From positions 1-64,000 of the forward strand of contig NZ_JOCQ01000027.1 in assembly GCF_000720725.1 (NCBI RefSeq): DNA of 64,000 nt. The letters run 5' to 3'. The DNA comes from Streptomyces rimosus subsp. rimosus. Lineage in GTDB: Bacteria > Actinomycetota > Actinomycetes > Streptomycetales > Streptomycetaceae. Of the stretch, positions 7,920 to 17,311 are shown piece after piece (within the stretch, counting starts at the first letter, position 1; the number at the start of each line of letters is the position of its first letter). The notes beneath the pieces are model-generated. The model saw only the letters and a list, made by a program, of their open reading frames with translations. It searched no databases and was not told the origin of the DNA. Made by a program: the position numbers and the translations under genes.

Positions 7920-10502
7920 GTGCCCGGTGAGAATCTGACCCGAGACGAGGCCCGGGAGCGGGCCGGACTGCTGAGCGTCAAGGGGTACGACGTGGCGCTG
8001 GACCTGCGGTCCGCCGTCGGGGAGGGCGAGGCCGCGCGGACCTTCCGCTCCCGTACCACCGTGCGCTTCACCTGCGCCGAGCCCGGCGCCGCGAGCTTCG
8101 CGGACCTCGTGGCGCCGTCGGTCGCCGCCGTCACCCTCAACGGCCGCGAGCTGGACCCGGCCGCCGTCTTCGACGGCACCCGGATCGCCCTGGCGGACCT
8201 GGCGGCGGAGAACACCCTGGTGGTGGACGCCCAGTGCGCGTACAGCCGCACCGGTGAGGGCCTGCACCGCTTCGTCGACCCCGAGGACGGCGAGGTCTAC
8301 CTCTACACGCAGTACGAGCCCGCCGACGCCCGCCGGGTGTTCGCCAACTTCGAGCAGCCCGACCTGAAGGCACCGTTCCGCTTCGAGGTGACCGCGCCCG
8401 AGGGCTGGCTGGTGCTCAGCAACGGCGCCCAGCTGGGCGAGCCGGAGGCGGGCACGTTCCGGTTCGCCGAGACCCGCCCGATCTCCACGTACATCACGGC
8501 CGTCGTCGCCGGTCCGTACCACTACGTCTCGGACACCTACCGGCGCACCCTCGGCGACGGCACCGAGCTGGAGATCCCGCTCGGCGCGCTGTGCCGCAAG
8601 GGGCTGGCGCGGCACTTCGACCCCGAAGACATCTTCACCGTCACCAAGCAGGGCCTGGACTTCTTCCACGACCACTTCGACTTCCCGTACCCGTTCGGGA
8701 AGTACGACCAGGCCTTCGTGCCCGAGTACAACATCGGCGCGATGGAGAACCCGGGCTGCGTCACCTTCCGCGAGGAGTTCGTCTTCCGCGGCAAGGTGAC
8801 CGACGCGTCCTACGAGCGCCGCGCCAACGTCGTCCTCCACGAGATGGCGCACATGTGGTTCGGCGATCTGGTCACCATGCAGTGGTGGGACGACCTGTGG
8901 CTCAAGGAGTCGTTCGCCGACTTCATGGGCGCGCTGTCGCTGGTGGAGGCGACCCGCTTCACCAACGGCTGGATCACCTTCGCCAACGGCCGCAAGGCCT
9001 GGGCGTACCGCGCCGACCAGCTGCCGTCCACCCACCCGGTCACCGCCGACATCCGTGACCTGGAGGACGCCAAGCTCAACTTCGACGGCATCACGTACGC
9101 CAAGGGCGCGGCCGTCCTCAAGCAGCTGGTGGCGTACGTGGGGCGGGACGCGTTCCTGGAGGGCGCGCGGCGCTACTTCAAGCGCCACGCGTACGGGAAC
9201 ACGCGCCTGGCCGATCTGCTGTCCGTCCTGGAGGAGACCTCGGGCCGCGACCTGGCCGCCTGGTCGCGCGCCTGGCTGGAGACGGCCGGCGTCAACGCGC
9301 TGACCCCGCAGGTCACCTACGACGCCGAGGGCCGCATCACCGAGCTGGTCATCCACCAGGAGGCGGTGCCCGAGCGCCCCGAACTGCGGCCGCACCGGGT
9401 GGCCGTGGGCCTGTACCGGCGGGCGGACGCGGACGGCGCGCTGGTGCGCTACGCCCGCGCCGAACTGGACGTCTCGGGGCCCCGTACCGTCGTCACCGAG
9501 CTGGCCGGCGCCGAGCGCCCGGAACTGATCCTGGTCAACGACGACGACCTGACGTACTGCAAGGTCCGCTTCGACGAGCGGTCGCTGGCCACCCTGCGCG
9601 GCCACCTCGGCGAGATCACCGAGCCGCTGTCGCGCGCGCTGTGCTGGTCCGCGGTGTGGGGCCTGACCCGCGACGGCCTGATGCCCGCCCGCGACTACCT
9701 CGCGCTGGTGCTGGCCTTCGCGGGCCGCGAGTCGGACATCGGCGTGCTCCAGACGCTGCACGCACAGGCCCGCTACGCGCTCACCCACTACACGGCCGCC
9801 GACCACCGCGACCTGGCCGCGCAGGAATTGGCGCAGGGCGCGCTGCACGAACTGCGGCTGGCCGAACCGGGCAGCGGCCACCAGCTGTCCTGGGCGCGGT
9901 TCTTCGCCTCGGTGGCCACCACGGCGGCCGACCTCCAGCTCCTCCAGGGCCTGCTGGACGGTACGGCGCGGATCGACGGCCTGGACGTGGACCAGGAGCT
10001 GCGCTGGACGTTCCTGGAGCCGCTGGCCGCGCACGACGCCGCCGGCGAGGCGGCGATCGACGCCGAACTGCGGCGCGACGACACCGCCTCCGGCCGCCGC
10101 CACCACGTCCGCTGCCTGGCCGCCCGCCCCTCGGCCGAGGTCAACGCGCGGTCCTGGGCGGACGTGGTGGAGTCCGACGCGCTGTCCAACGCCCTGGTCG
10201 AGGCGACGATCTCCGGCTTCGTGCAGGCGAACCAGCGGGAGCTGATGGCCCCGTACGCGCCCAGGTACTTCGCCGCCATCGAGCGGGTGTGGCGGGAGCG
10301 GTCGATCGAGATCGGGATGGCCGTGGTGCGGGGGCTGTTCCCCATGCACCAGAGCGACCAGGACACGCTGGACGCGGCGGACGCCTGGCTGGCGGAGCAC
10401 CCGTCGGCGCCGCCCGCGCTGCGGCGCCTGGTGTCGGAGTCCCGCGACGACCTGGCGCGGGCGCTGCGGGCGCAGACCTGCGACGCGCAGGCCGCACGGT
10501 AG
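7920..10502 (+). CDS. pepN: Aminopeptidase N, M1 family (paralogue 1)
   Basis: 860 residues from the GTG at 7920, chosen for the GAGGGAG ribosome site 8 nt upstream and because the second pepN of the window starts at the equivalent GTG (PGxNLTRDEA). M1 hallmarks are intact: GAMEN at about 273-277 and HEMAH at 307-311 followed by 18 residues and Glu330, the zinc ligands and general base. It removes N-terminal residues from peptides in the cytoplasm. The C-terminal half is the ERAP1-like helical domain. A terminator follows at 10518. It is clearly related to the gene at 20387. Confidence 0.95.
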   Translation: MPGENLTRDEARERAGLLSVKGYDVALDLRSAVGEGEAARTFRSRTTVRFTCAEPGAASFADLVAPSVAAVTLNGRELDPAAVFDGTRIALADLAAENTLVVDAQCAYSRTGEGLHRFVDPEDGEVYLYTQYEPADARRVFANFEQPDLKAPFRFEVTAPEGWLVLSNGAQLGEPEAGTFRFAETRPISTYITAVVAGPYHYVSDTYRRTLGDGTELEIPLGALCRKGLARHFDPEDIFTVTKQGLDFFHDHFDFPYPFGKYDQAFVPEYNIGAMENPGCVTFREEFVFRGKVTDASYERRANVVLHEMAHMWFGDLVTMQWWDDLWLKESFADFMGALSLVEATRFTNGWITFANGRKAWAYRADQLPSTHPVTADIRDLEDAKLNFDGITYAKGAAVLKQLVAYVGRDAFLEGARRYFKRHAYGNTRLADLLSVLEETSGRDLAAWSRAWLETAGVNALTPQVTYDAEGRITELVIHQEAVPERPELRPHRVAVGLYRRADADGALVRYARAELDVSGPRTVVTELAGAERPELILVNDDDLTYCKVRFDERSLATLRGHLGEITEPLSRALCWSAVWGLTRDGLMPARDYLALVLAFAGRESDIGVLQTLHAQARYALTHYTAADHRDLAAQELAQGALHELRLAEPGSGHQLSWARFFASVATTAADLQLLQGLLDGTARIDGLDVDQELRWTFLEPLAAHDAAGEAAIDAELRRDDTASGRRHHVRCLAARPSAEVNARSWADVVESDALSNALVEATISGFVQANQRELMAPYAPRYFAAIERVWRERSIEIGMAVVRGLFPMHQSDQDTLDAADAWLAEHPSAPPALRRLVSESRDDLARALRAQTCDAQAAR

Positions 10503-10517
10503 GCCCGCCTTCCGGCT

Positions 10518-10561
10518 GCCGGTGTGCGGGTCCGTACGACCGTACGGACGCGCACACCGGC
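10518..10561 (+). terminator. Terminator after pepN (paralogue 1)
   Basis: A 21-bp stem with a single mismatch (10518-10538 with 10541-10561). It is so tightly closed that the loop is about 2 nt plus opened pairs. Confidence 0.7.
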
Positions 10562-10694
10562 TGCTCGCCCAATCGGGCCGGACCTGCCATTTTCGGCAGT
10601 CGAACGCCCGTACTTTAGGACGGCGTTGTCCGGGTTTGTCGACGGGCGTGTAACAGGCGTTAGGAGGCGGGGCGGCGGCGGGAATGGCCGGGGC

Positions 10695-11741
10695 ATGAAC
10701 CACACTTCCCCTGGCTCCGGCGGGGAGTCACCCACCCCGCTCTCCCCCCGCCCCCTGCACGACCGCCCCGGCGCCGGGCCGCGCGTCCTGACCACCCGCC
10801 AGCTGCGCGAGCACGGCATCGACGCGGCGGAGGCCGCCGACCGGTGCCGCCCCGGCGGCCCCTGGCAGCAGGTGCTGCCGGGCGTGCACCTGCTCCACCC
10901 CGGGCCGCCCACCAGCGAGGAGCGGCTGCACGCGGTGCTGCTCTACGCGGCGACCCGGCAGCCCGCCGTCCCCGCGCAGGGCGGCACCCCACCCGACGGG
11001 GAGCCGATGATCACCGGGCTGGCGGCGCTGGCCCTGCACCGCTTCTCGTCCGCTCCCCCGCTGCTGTCCCTGGACCGGATCGAGGTCCTGGTGCCGCGTA
11101 CCCGGCGGCTGCGCACCACCGGCTTCGCGCGCGTCGTCCGGGCGCAGGTCATGCCGCGCCCGCAGCAGATCACCGGCGTGCCGGTCGCCCCGGTGCCCCG
11201 CGCGCTCGCGGACGCCGTCAGCGGGCTCACGGACGCCTGTACGGTACGGCGGCTGCTGACCGAGGCGGTGCGCGGCGGCCATTGCGAAGCGACCGCGGTG
11301 GTCCGCGAGTTCAGCCAGGCCCGGCTGCTGAACCAGCCGCACGTGGTGGACGCGGTGGACGCGCTGCTGGCCGAGGGCCGCGCGATGGCCGAGGGACGGC
11401 TGTACGAACTGGTGCGGGAGTACGACTTGCCGGACCCGCTGTGGAACGTGGAGCTGCGGCTGCCCGGCGGCCCGCACCTGGGCGGGGTGGACGCGTACTG
11501 GCCCGAGCAGGCGGTGGCCGTGGAGATCGACGCGCGGGCGCCGCGCCAGGACGAGGACGTGCTCTGGTCGGAGTACGCCCGCAAGCGCGAGCACCTGGAG
11601 CGCCTGGGCATCACGGTCGTGCACGTCACCCCGCGCAAACTGCGCGACGCCCCCGAACAGCAGGCGGCGGTGGTCCGTACGGCCCTGATGGCGGCGGCCG
11701 ACGAGGAGCCGGGCTCGTACGTGGTGGTGCTGCCGCGCTGA
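10695..11741 (+). CDS. AbiEi-like winged-helix protein with restriction-endonuclease-like C terminus
   Basis: 348 residues from the ATG at 10695; TTAGGAGGCGG lies further upstream. The N-terminal 90 residues (LTTRQLREHGI, WQQVLPGVHLLHPG) resemble the winged-helix domain of AbiEi-type antitoxins found in many actinobacterial proteins of this size. The C terminus has LGGVDAYWPEQAVAVEID and later ITVVHVTP, the Asp/Glu spacing of a Vsr/DUF559-like nuclease fold. No toxin partner gene (AbiEii) is next to it, so it is probably not a classical type IV toxin-antitoxin unit. Function unknown. Confidence 0.75.
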   Translation: MNHTSPGSGGESPTPLSPRPLHDRPGAGPRVLTTRQLREHGIDAAEAADRCRPGGPWQQVLPGVHLLHPGPPTSEERLHAVLLYAATRQPAVPAQGGTPPDGEPMITGLAALALHRFSSAPPLLSLDRIEVLVPRTRRLRTTGFARVVRAQVMPRPQQITGVPVAPVPRALADAVSGLTDACTVRRLLTEAVRGGHCEATAVVREFSQARLLNQPHVVDAVDALLAEGRAMAEGRLYELVREYDLPDPLWNVELRLPGGPHLGGVDAYWPEQAVAVEIDARAPRQDEDVLWSEYARKREHLERLGITVVHVTPRKLRDAPEQQAAVVRTALMAAADEEPGSYVVVLPR

Positions 11742-11748
11742 CACCCGC

Positions 11749-13488
11749 TCAGCCGCGCTTGAGCAGCAGCTCGGTGTTCCGGTCCCCCGGGCCGCCGGCC
11801 AGATCGCTCCGCGCCCCCGGCGCGTTGCAGGACAGTTCGCGGTAGAGCGCCGCCAGGCCCCGCTGCGAAAGGTCGCCGAAGTCCGTACGGGACGGCGCGC
11901 CCGACTCCACGAGCGTGGTGAACAGGGACAGCGTGCCGTCCCTGTTGTCCGTCACCTCCACGACCCGGGCCAGCTGCGGGAAGTCGACGTGCGAGGCCGT
12001 GGTGACCTCCCAGAACGTGCCGTGCGGGGTGATCAGGTTGCGGTGGCTGTGGCCGTTGATCCACGCCCGTACGTTGCGGTGCCGCGAGAGCAGCGCGACC
12101 AGCTCGGCCCCGCTGTGCCGCCGCTCGGCCGGGCGGGCCGGATCGGGCGCGGTGTTGTCCATCGACGTACTGGTGTGGTGGCTGAAGACGAGGACGTGCT
12201 CGTACGGGTGGGCCCGCAGGGTGCGGTCGAGCCAGCGCAGCTGTCCGGAGCCGAGGGAGCCGGTGTGGTGGCCGCCGGGGTCGGTGGTGTCGAGGCTGAT
12301 GCCCACCACGTCCTCCGCGATGCGGAAGGTGTAGTACAGCCGGTCCGCGTGGAGGTCGGCCGCCGTGTAGCCGTGGCCGTGCGGTCCCGGTCCGGTGTAC
12401 CGGGGGTCCAGGTGCGCGCGCAGGTAGCCGGCGCGGGTGAAGGGGACACGGCGCTCGTCCGGGGTGACCGAGCGCGCCCGCCTCCCGTGCGTCTTCAACA
12501 GGTCCGCGAACTCCCGCCGCCCGGGGCCGGGGCCGCCGAGCACGGCCAGGTAGGCACGGATCGCCTCGTCGGCGGGCAGCAGTTCCAGCTTGCGCCCGCC
12601 GGTGGCGACCTCGGCCAGGAACGGGTCGTCGGGGGTGCAGCAGCCGCCGGGCAGCGAGTCGTGGTTGCCGACGGTCGAGTACCAGGGCAGGCGCAGCCCC
12701 GGGCTGGTGACCGTACGGGTCGCCGCCTCCAGGAAGCCGGGCACGCCGGGGAAGCCGCGCAGCTTGTCGGCGTCGCGCAGATCGCTGTCCGGCTGCCAGT
12801 AGAGGGGGTGCCCGCTGTTCTGCACGCCCTCGTAGTGCCGGGGGTCGCCGGAGTTGGGGGTGATCCGGCCGCCGCTCATCGCGGTGAGGAACCAGTCGAG
12901 TTCGATGCTGGAATTGTTGTCCGTGTTGTCGCCGGTGGTCATCGCGAAGGACAGCGGCGCCCCGGTGGCGGGCCCGCCGGGCAGGCTGTTGACGCGCTCG
13001 ACGAGGGAGACCGCGCCCGCCACGGACAGCGCCTCCTGCGGGCGCCAGGCGCCGGCCGCCCGCACCCGCAGGTATTCGTGGCGCAGCGGATGCTGCACAT
13101 CGACCAGGTGCAGGTCGGTGAGCTGCACGAAGGAGGCCAGTACGGTGCGCCGGGCGTCGCGGCCGGGGCGTGCGGCGGCGAGTTCGGCGCGTACGACGCG
13201 GTCCCAGCCGGGGCCCTCGGCGAGCCTTCGGTAACCGGCACCGCGCGGGGTGGCCACCGAGGCGAGGGTGGTGCCCTCGGCGTACGGCACCGGGGGAACG
13301 GGCGGCGCGACGACCGGTTCCGGGGCGACGAGCGGTGCGGCGAGTCTGTCCGGTGCGGCGGTCGGGGCGGCACCGGTCCCGTACGCCAGCGCGAGGGCGG
13401 TCGTGGCGCCGACGGCGCCGGTGGCGGTGAGAAAGGCCCGGCGGTCCAGGCCGGGCACGGTGGGGGCGGCGGACCGTGTACGGGGCAT
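11749..13488 (-). CDS. Secreted metallophosphoesterase, Tat signal (TIGR03767-like)
   Basis: 579 residues from the ATG at 13488, chosen for the GGGAG site 8 nt upstream and because a twin-arginine signal (LDRRAFLTATGA) then starts at about residue 15. Calcineurin-like phosphoesterase motifs in order: QLTDLHL, TTGDNTDNN, VGNHD, FSHH and INGHSHRN, which together give the two-metal centre. The length and order fit the actinobacterial TIGR03767 family as I remember it. Folded export by Tat fits a metalloenzyme loaded in the cytoplasm. The substrate is unknown. The 3' end is 8 bp from the convergent AbiEi-like gene. Confidence 0.88.
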   Translation of the reverse strand: MPRTRSAAPTVPGLDRRAFLTATGAVGATTALALAYGTGAAPTAAPDRLAAPLVAPEPVVAPPVPPVPYAEGTTLASVATPRGAGYRRLAEGPGWDRVVRAELAAARPGRDARRTVLASFVQLTDLHLVDVQHPLRHEYLRVRAAGAWRPQEALSVAGAVSLVERVNSLPGGPATGAPLSFAMTTGDNTDNNSSIELDWFLTAMSGGRITPNSGDPRHYEGVQNSGHPLYWQPDSDLRDADKLRGFPGVPGFLEAATRTVTSPGLRLPWYSTVGNHDSLPGGCCTPDDPFLAEVATGGRKLELLPADEAIRAYLAVLGGPGPGRREFADLLKTHGRRARSVTPDERRVPFTRAGYLRAHLDPRYTGPGPHGHGYTAADLHADRLYYTFRIAEDVVGISLDTTDPGGHHTGSLGSGQLRWLDRTLRAHPYEHVLVFSHHTSTSMDNTAPDPARPAERRHSGAELVALLSRHRNVRAWINGHSHRNLITPHGTFWEVTTASHVDFPQLARVVEVTDNRDGTLSLFTTLVESGAPSRTDFGDLSQRGLAALYRELSCNAPGARSDLAGGPGDRNTELLLKRG

Positions 13489-13886
13489 GCGTGAGCTCCC
13501 TGGTACGGACGGGCAGCGGCGGGGGCAGTGCGGCACGGCCGCAACTGCCCCCTCATCAGGGAGCGTTGGCAAGCGGAATGGACCTCGGGTGAACCGCGCG
13601 GCAACGCCGGCCGCCGATCGCCGGACAGGGATCACAGCGGCCGACGATGGTTACCGGGCTCTCGGACCAGGGGCGGGCCGAGGTCACCGGAGGTTCACTT
13701 CCCGGGGTAGGCGGGCGGCGGGCCAGGCGCCCGGCGCGGCCCCGGCCGCCTGGTCGGCACACCGGTCGCACGCCCCGCGCGCCGCACATATGTACGTTCA
13801 CCCCTCCCCAAACACCGTCCCCTTACGTCATATTGAGCGGTCATACGGGTCCGATTTCCGGACCCTTCACCCTGAAGAGGTGTGCC
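13489..13886. other. Intergenic region between metallophosphoesterase and subtilase
   Basis: No gene is visible in these 398 bp. They hold the divergent promoters and one short hairpin, GGGTCCG (13847-13853) with CGGACCC (13859-13865), in the probable leader of the subtilase mRNA, 21 nt before the start codon. The AT-richer stretch ACGTCATATTGAGC near 13825-13838 is the most promoter-like part. Confidence 0.5.
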
Positions 13887-16800
13887 ATGACCCCCGACAC
13901 CCCCCGTCCGGCCGCCGGACGGGCCAGACGCACGGCCCGGCTCGCGGCCGTCGCGGCCGTCGCCGTGGCGACCGCGGCCGGGCCCGCCCTCACCGCGGCG
14001 GGCACCGCCCACGCGGCGGACGGCGACACGAGCACGAGCACCCGAATATCCGCCGGGACCGCGTCCGAGCCGAAGGCCCCGCACGACAAGCTCGGTTCGC
14101 AGGACGCCGAGCTGCTGGCCCGCGCCAAGGCGGGCGGCGCCCGGTTCGTCTCGATGATGCTCGCCACCGCGCCCGGCGCCACCGGGCAGGCAGCCGCCGG
14201 GCTCGACTCCCTGAAGGGCGCCTCCGTAGGACGTACGGACGACAAGCTCGGCTACGTACGCGCCACCGTGCCCACCGCCCAGGCCGACGCCGCCATCGCG
14301 AAGATGCAGAAGCTGTCGGACGTGCACGCCATCGACCTGCGGCAGGAGATCAAGCTGCCGGACCCGCGGCCCGACGCGGGCGGCAGGGCCAAGGGTAAGC
14401 CGCAGGCCGGAAGTTACCCGGCGCCCGGCAAGGACACCCCGGCGAAGAACCCGTACCAGCCGTCCTTCGAGACCGGCGCGGTGGACTTCGTCCGCGACCA
14501 CCCCAAGGCCGACGGCCGCGGCGTGACCATCGGCGTCCTCGACTCCGGTGTGGACCTGGCGCACCCCGCGCTGCAGAAGACCACCACCGGCGAGCGCAAG
14601 ATCGTCGACTGGGTGACCGCGACCGACCCCATCAGCGACGGCGACCAGACCTGGCGCCCGATGACCACCGCCGTCTCCGGCCCGTCCTTCACCTACGACG
14701 GCCGGACCTACAAGGCGCCCGAGGGCTCGTACCGGATCAGCACCTTCGCCGAGGCCGCCACCACCGGCGGCGACATGAAGGGCGACCTGAACCGCGACGG
14801 CGACACCACCGACCGCTGGGGCGTGCTCTACGACCCGGCGTCCGGCACGGTCCGGGTGGACCTGAACGACAACGGCGACTTCACCGACGACAAGCCCATG
14901 AAGCCGTACAAGGACGGCTTCGACATCGGCTACTTCGGTGAGGACAAGCCGGACACCCCGATCGCCGAGCGTATCCCGTTCACGGTGGAGGTCCGCAAGG
15001 ACGTGCCCATGGACCCGCTCGGCGGGGAGTGGGCGGGCAAGAAGGCCGACTTCGTCAACATCGGCGTCGTCGAGTCCGAGCACGGCACCCATGTCGCGGG
15101 CATCACCGCGGCCAACGGCCTGTTCGGCGGCAGGATGAACGGCGCGGCGCCCGGCGCCAAGCTGGTCTCCTCGCGCGCCTGCACCTGGAGCGGCGGCTGC
15201 ACCAACATCGCGCTCACCGAGGGCATGATCGACCTCGTCACGAAGCGCGGCGTCGACATCGTCAACATGTCGATCGGCGGCCTGCCCGCGCTCAACGACG
15301 GCAACAACGCCCGCGCCGAGCTGTACACCCGGCTGATCGACACCTACGGCGTCCAGCTGGTCATCTCGGCGGGCAACAGCGGCCCCGGCGCCAACACCAT
15401 CGGCGACCCCGGCCTGGCCGACAAGGTGATCAGCGTCGGCGCGTCCATCTCCAAGGAGACCTGGGCGGCCAACTACGGCTCGGCCGTGACGCGCAAGTAC
15501 GCCATGCTCCCGTTCTCCTCCCGCGGCCCGCGCGAGGACGGCGGCTTCACACCGGTCATCACCGCGCCCGGCGCCTCCATCAACACCATCCCCACCTGGG
15601 AGCCCGGCGGCCCCACCGCCGAAGCGGGCTACGACCTGCCGCCCGGCTACGCCATGCTCCAGGGCACCTCGATGGCCGCGCCGCAGGCCACCGGCGCCTC
15701 GGCCCTGCTGCTGTCCGCCGCGAAGCAGCAGCGCGTCGCGCTGCCCCCGGCGAAGCTGCGCACCGCGCTCACCTCGACCGCCCGGCAGATCAAGGGCTTC
15801 CAGTCGTACGAGCAGGGCTCCGGCCTGATGGACATCCGGGCCGCCTGGTCCGCGATCCGCCACGGCGCCGCCGCGCACGAGTACACGGTCCGCGCACCGG
15901 TGAAGACGGCGCTCTCCGACCACCTCAAGACGCCGGGCTACGGCACCGGGCTCTACGACCGCGAGGGCGGCCTGAAGGTCCGGCAGTCGCGTACGTACGA
16001 GGTGACGATCACCCGTACCACCGGCCCCGACCGCCCCGTCCGGCATGAGCTGGACCTGATCAACAACGACGGCACCTTCGACCTGCCGGACGAGGACGGC
16101 GCGGTGTGGCTGCCGCTGAACCGGCCGGTGGCGATCGAGATCACCGCGAAGCCGCGCACCGCCGGGCTGCACAGCGTCACCCTGGACCTGGACGACCCGC
16201 GCACCGAGGGCGTGGACCGCAAGATCCTCGCCACCGTGGTGGCCGCCGAGCCGCTGGCCGCGCCGTCGCACACCCTCGCCAAGTCCGGCACCGTCCAGCG
16301 CAACGCCACGACCTCGTACTTCGTCGCCGTCCCGAAGGGCGCCAAGGCCCTCCAGGTCGCGATGAGCGGGCTCGCGGCGGGCAGCCAGACGCGCTGGATA
16401 GCGATCACCCCGCAGGGCGTCCCGGCCGACCCGACCAGCACCCCGAACTGCTACCCCAACTACCCGAACCCGGCCAACACCTGCGACCCGGTGCGGCGCA
16501 CGTACAAGAACCCGGCGCCCGGCGTCTGGGAGATCGAGGTCGAGGCACGGCGCACCTCGCCGCTGCTGGACAACCCGTACACGGTCACCGCGTCCACGCT
16601 CGGCGTCACCTTCGACCCGGCCGTGCGCGTCCTGCCGGAGGCCAGGATCGGCACCACGACCACCGTGGGCTGGAAGGTCACCAACGCCTCTGCCGCGTTC
16701 GACGGCGCCCTCAAGGGCGGCGAGCTGGGCTCGTCCCGTGCGCAGCGCCCGACGGTCGAGCAGGGCAAGTCGCAGCGGTACGAGGTCGTCGTGGGCAGCG

Positions 16801-17228
16801 GGGTGTCCCGGCTGGACGCCGCGATCGGCGCGCCCGCCGACGCCAAGGCCGACCTCGACCTGAGCGTCCTGCTCGACGGCAAGGTCGTCGCCTCCTCGGC
16901 CACCGGCGGCTCGGACGAGTCGGTGAGCATCGCCAAGCCGGCGCCCGGCACGTACACCGTCGTCGTGGACGGCTACGCGGTCCCCGCGGGCAGCACCGCC
17001 TACGACTACCGTGACGTGTATTACTCCGCCGCGCTCGGCTCGCTCAAGACGGACGAATCGAAACCGGTAAAGCTGGGTAGCGGAGCATCGACGCAGGTCA
17101 CGGCCGAGGTCTCGGTCGCGGGCCCGGCCCCCGCGGGACGCGAGTTCTTCGGTGAGGTCCAGCTGCTGAACGCTTCCGGCACGGTCACGGGCAGCGGCGC
17201 CGTGCGCATCGAAAAGGTCGTGTCGTAA
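13887..17228 (+). CDS. Large secreted subtilisin-like serine protease (S8 family)
   Basis: 1113 residues from the ATG at 13887 with GAAGAGG upstream. Residues 1-43 are a signal peptide ending AHA. A propeptide-like region follows (about 60-155). The catalytic triad is visible: Asp219 (VLDSGVDL), His399 (EHGTHVAG) and Ser595 (LQGTSMAAP). The long Asp-His interval comes from an inserted domain rich in Asp/Asn/Gly (about 240-380) that could bind calcium. About 500 residues follow the triad and look like beta-sandwich domains, giving an extracellular peptidase of the large Streptomyces type. It is followed by asd after 83 bp. Confidence 0.93.
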   Translation: MTPDTPRPAAGRARRTARLAAVAAVAVATAAGPALTAAGTAHAADGDTSTSTRISAGTASEPKAPHDKLGSQDAELLARAKAGGARFVSMMLATAPGATGQAAAGLDSLKGASVGRTDDKLGYVRATVPTAQADAAIAKMQKLSDVHAIDLRQEIKLPDPRPDAGGRAKGKPQAGSYPAPGKDTPAKNPYQPSFETGAVDFVRDHPKADGRGVTIGVLDSGVDLAHPALQKTTTGERKIVDWVTATDPISDGDQTWRPMTTAVSGPSFTYDGRTYKAPEGSYRISTFAEAATTGGDMKGDLNRDGDTTDRWGVLYDPASGTVRVDLNDNGDFTDDKPMKPYKDGFDIGYFGEDKPDTPIAERIPFTVEVRKDVPMDPLGGEWAGKKADFVNIGVVESEHGTHVAGITAANGLFGGRMNGAAPGAKLVSSRACTWSGGCTNIALTEGMIDLVTKRGVDIVNMSIGGLPALNDGNNARAELYTRLIDTYGVQLVISAGNSGPGANTIGDPGLADKVISVGASISKETWAANYGSAVTRKYAMLPFSSRGPREDGGFTPVITAPGASINTIPTWEPGGPTAEAGYDLPPGYAMLQGTSMAAPQATGASALLLSAAKQQRVALPPAKLRTALTSTARQIKGFQSYEQGSGLMDIRAAWSAIRHGAAAHEYTVRAPVKTALSDHLKTPGYGTGLYDREGGLKVRQSRTYEVTITRTTGPDRPVRHELDLINNDGTFDLPDEDGAVWLPLNRPVAIEITAKPRTAGLHSVTLDLDDPRTEGVDRKILATVVAAEPLAAPSHTLAKSGTVQRNATTSYFVAVPKGAKALQVAMSGLAAGSQTRWIAITPQGVPADPTSTPNCYPNYPNPANTCDPVRRTYKNPAPGVWEIEVEARRTSPLLDNPYTVTASTLGVTFDPAVRVLPEARIGTTTTVGWKVTNASAAFDGALKGGELGSSRAQRPTVEQGKSQRYEVVVGSGVSRLDAAIGAPADAKADLDLSVLLDGKVVASSATGGSDESVSIAKPAPGTYTVVVDGYAVPAGSTAYDYRDVYYSAALGSLKTDESKPVKLGSGASTQVTAEVSVAGPAPAGREFFGEVQLLNASGTVTGSGAVRIEKVVS

Positions 17229-17256
17229 CGGCCTGAGATAGTGGACAGTAACGGGG

Positions 17257-17278
17257 CGGGTGCCCTCGCCGGCACCCG
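17257..17278 (+). terminator. Short hairpin between subtilase and asd
   Basis: CGGGTGCC (17257-17264) pairs with GGCACCCG (17271-17278), loop CTCGCC. It is either a weak terminator of the protease gene or leader structure of asd. Confidence 0.4.
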
Positions 17279-17311
17279 TTCCGCTGCTGTACGTACCGAA
17301 CAAGGAGTGCC

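Noticed and set aside
13695..17303. Minus-strand open frame of 1202 codons opposite the subtilase
   Set aside because: The plus strand has the complete S8 triad and signal peptide; the antisense product is Gly/Arg/Val low complexity.
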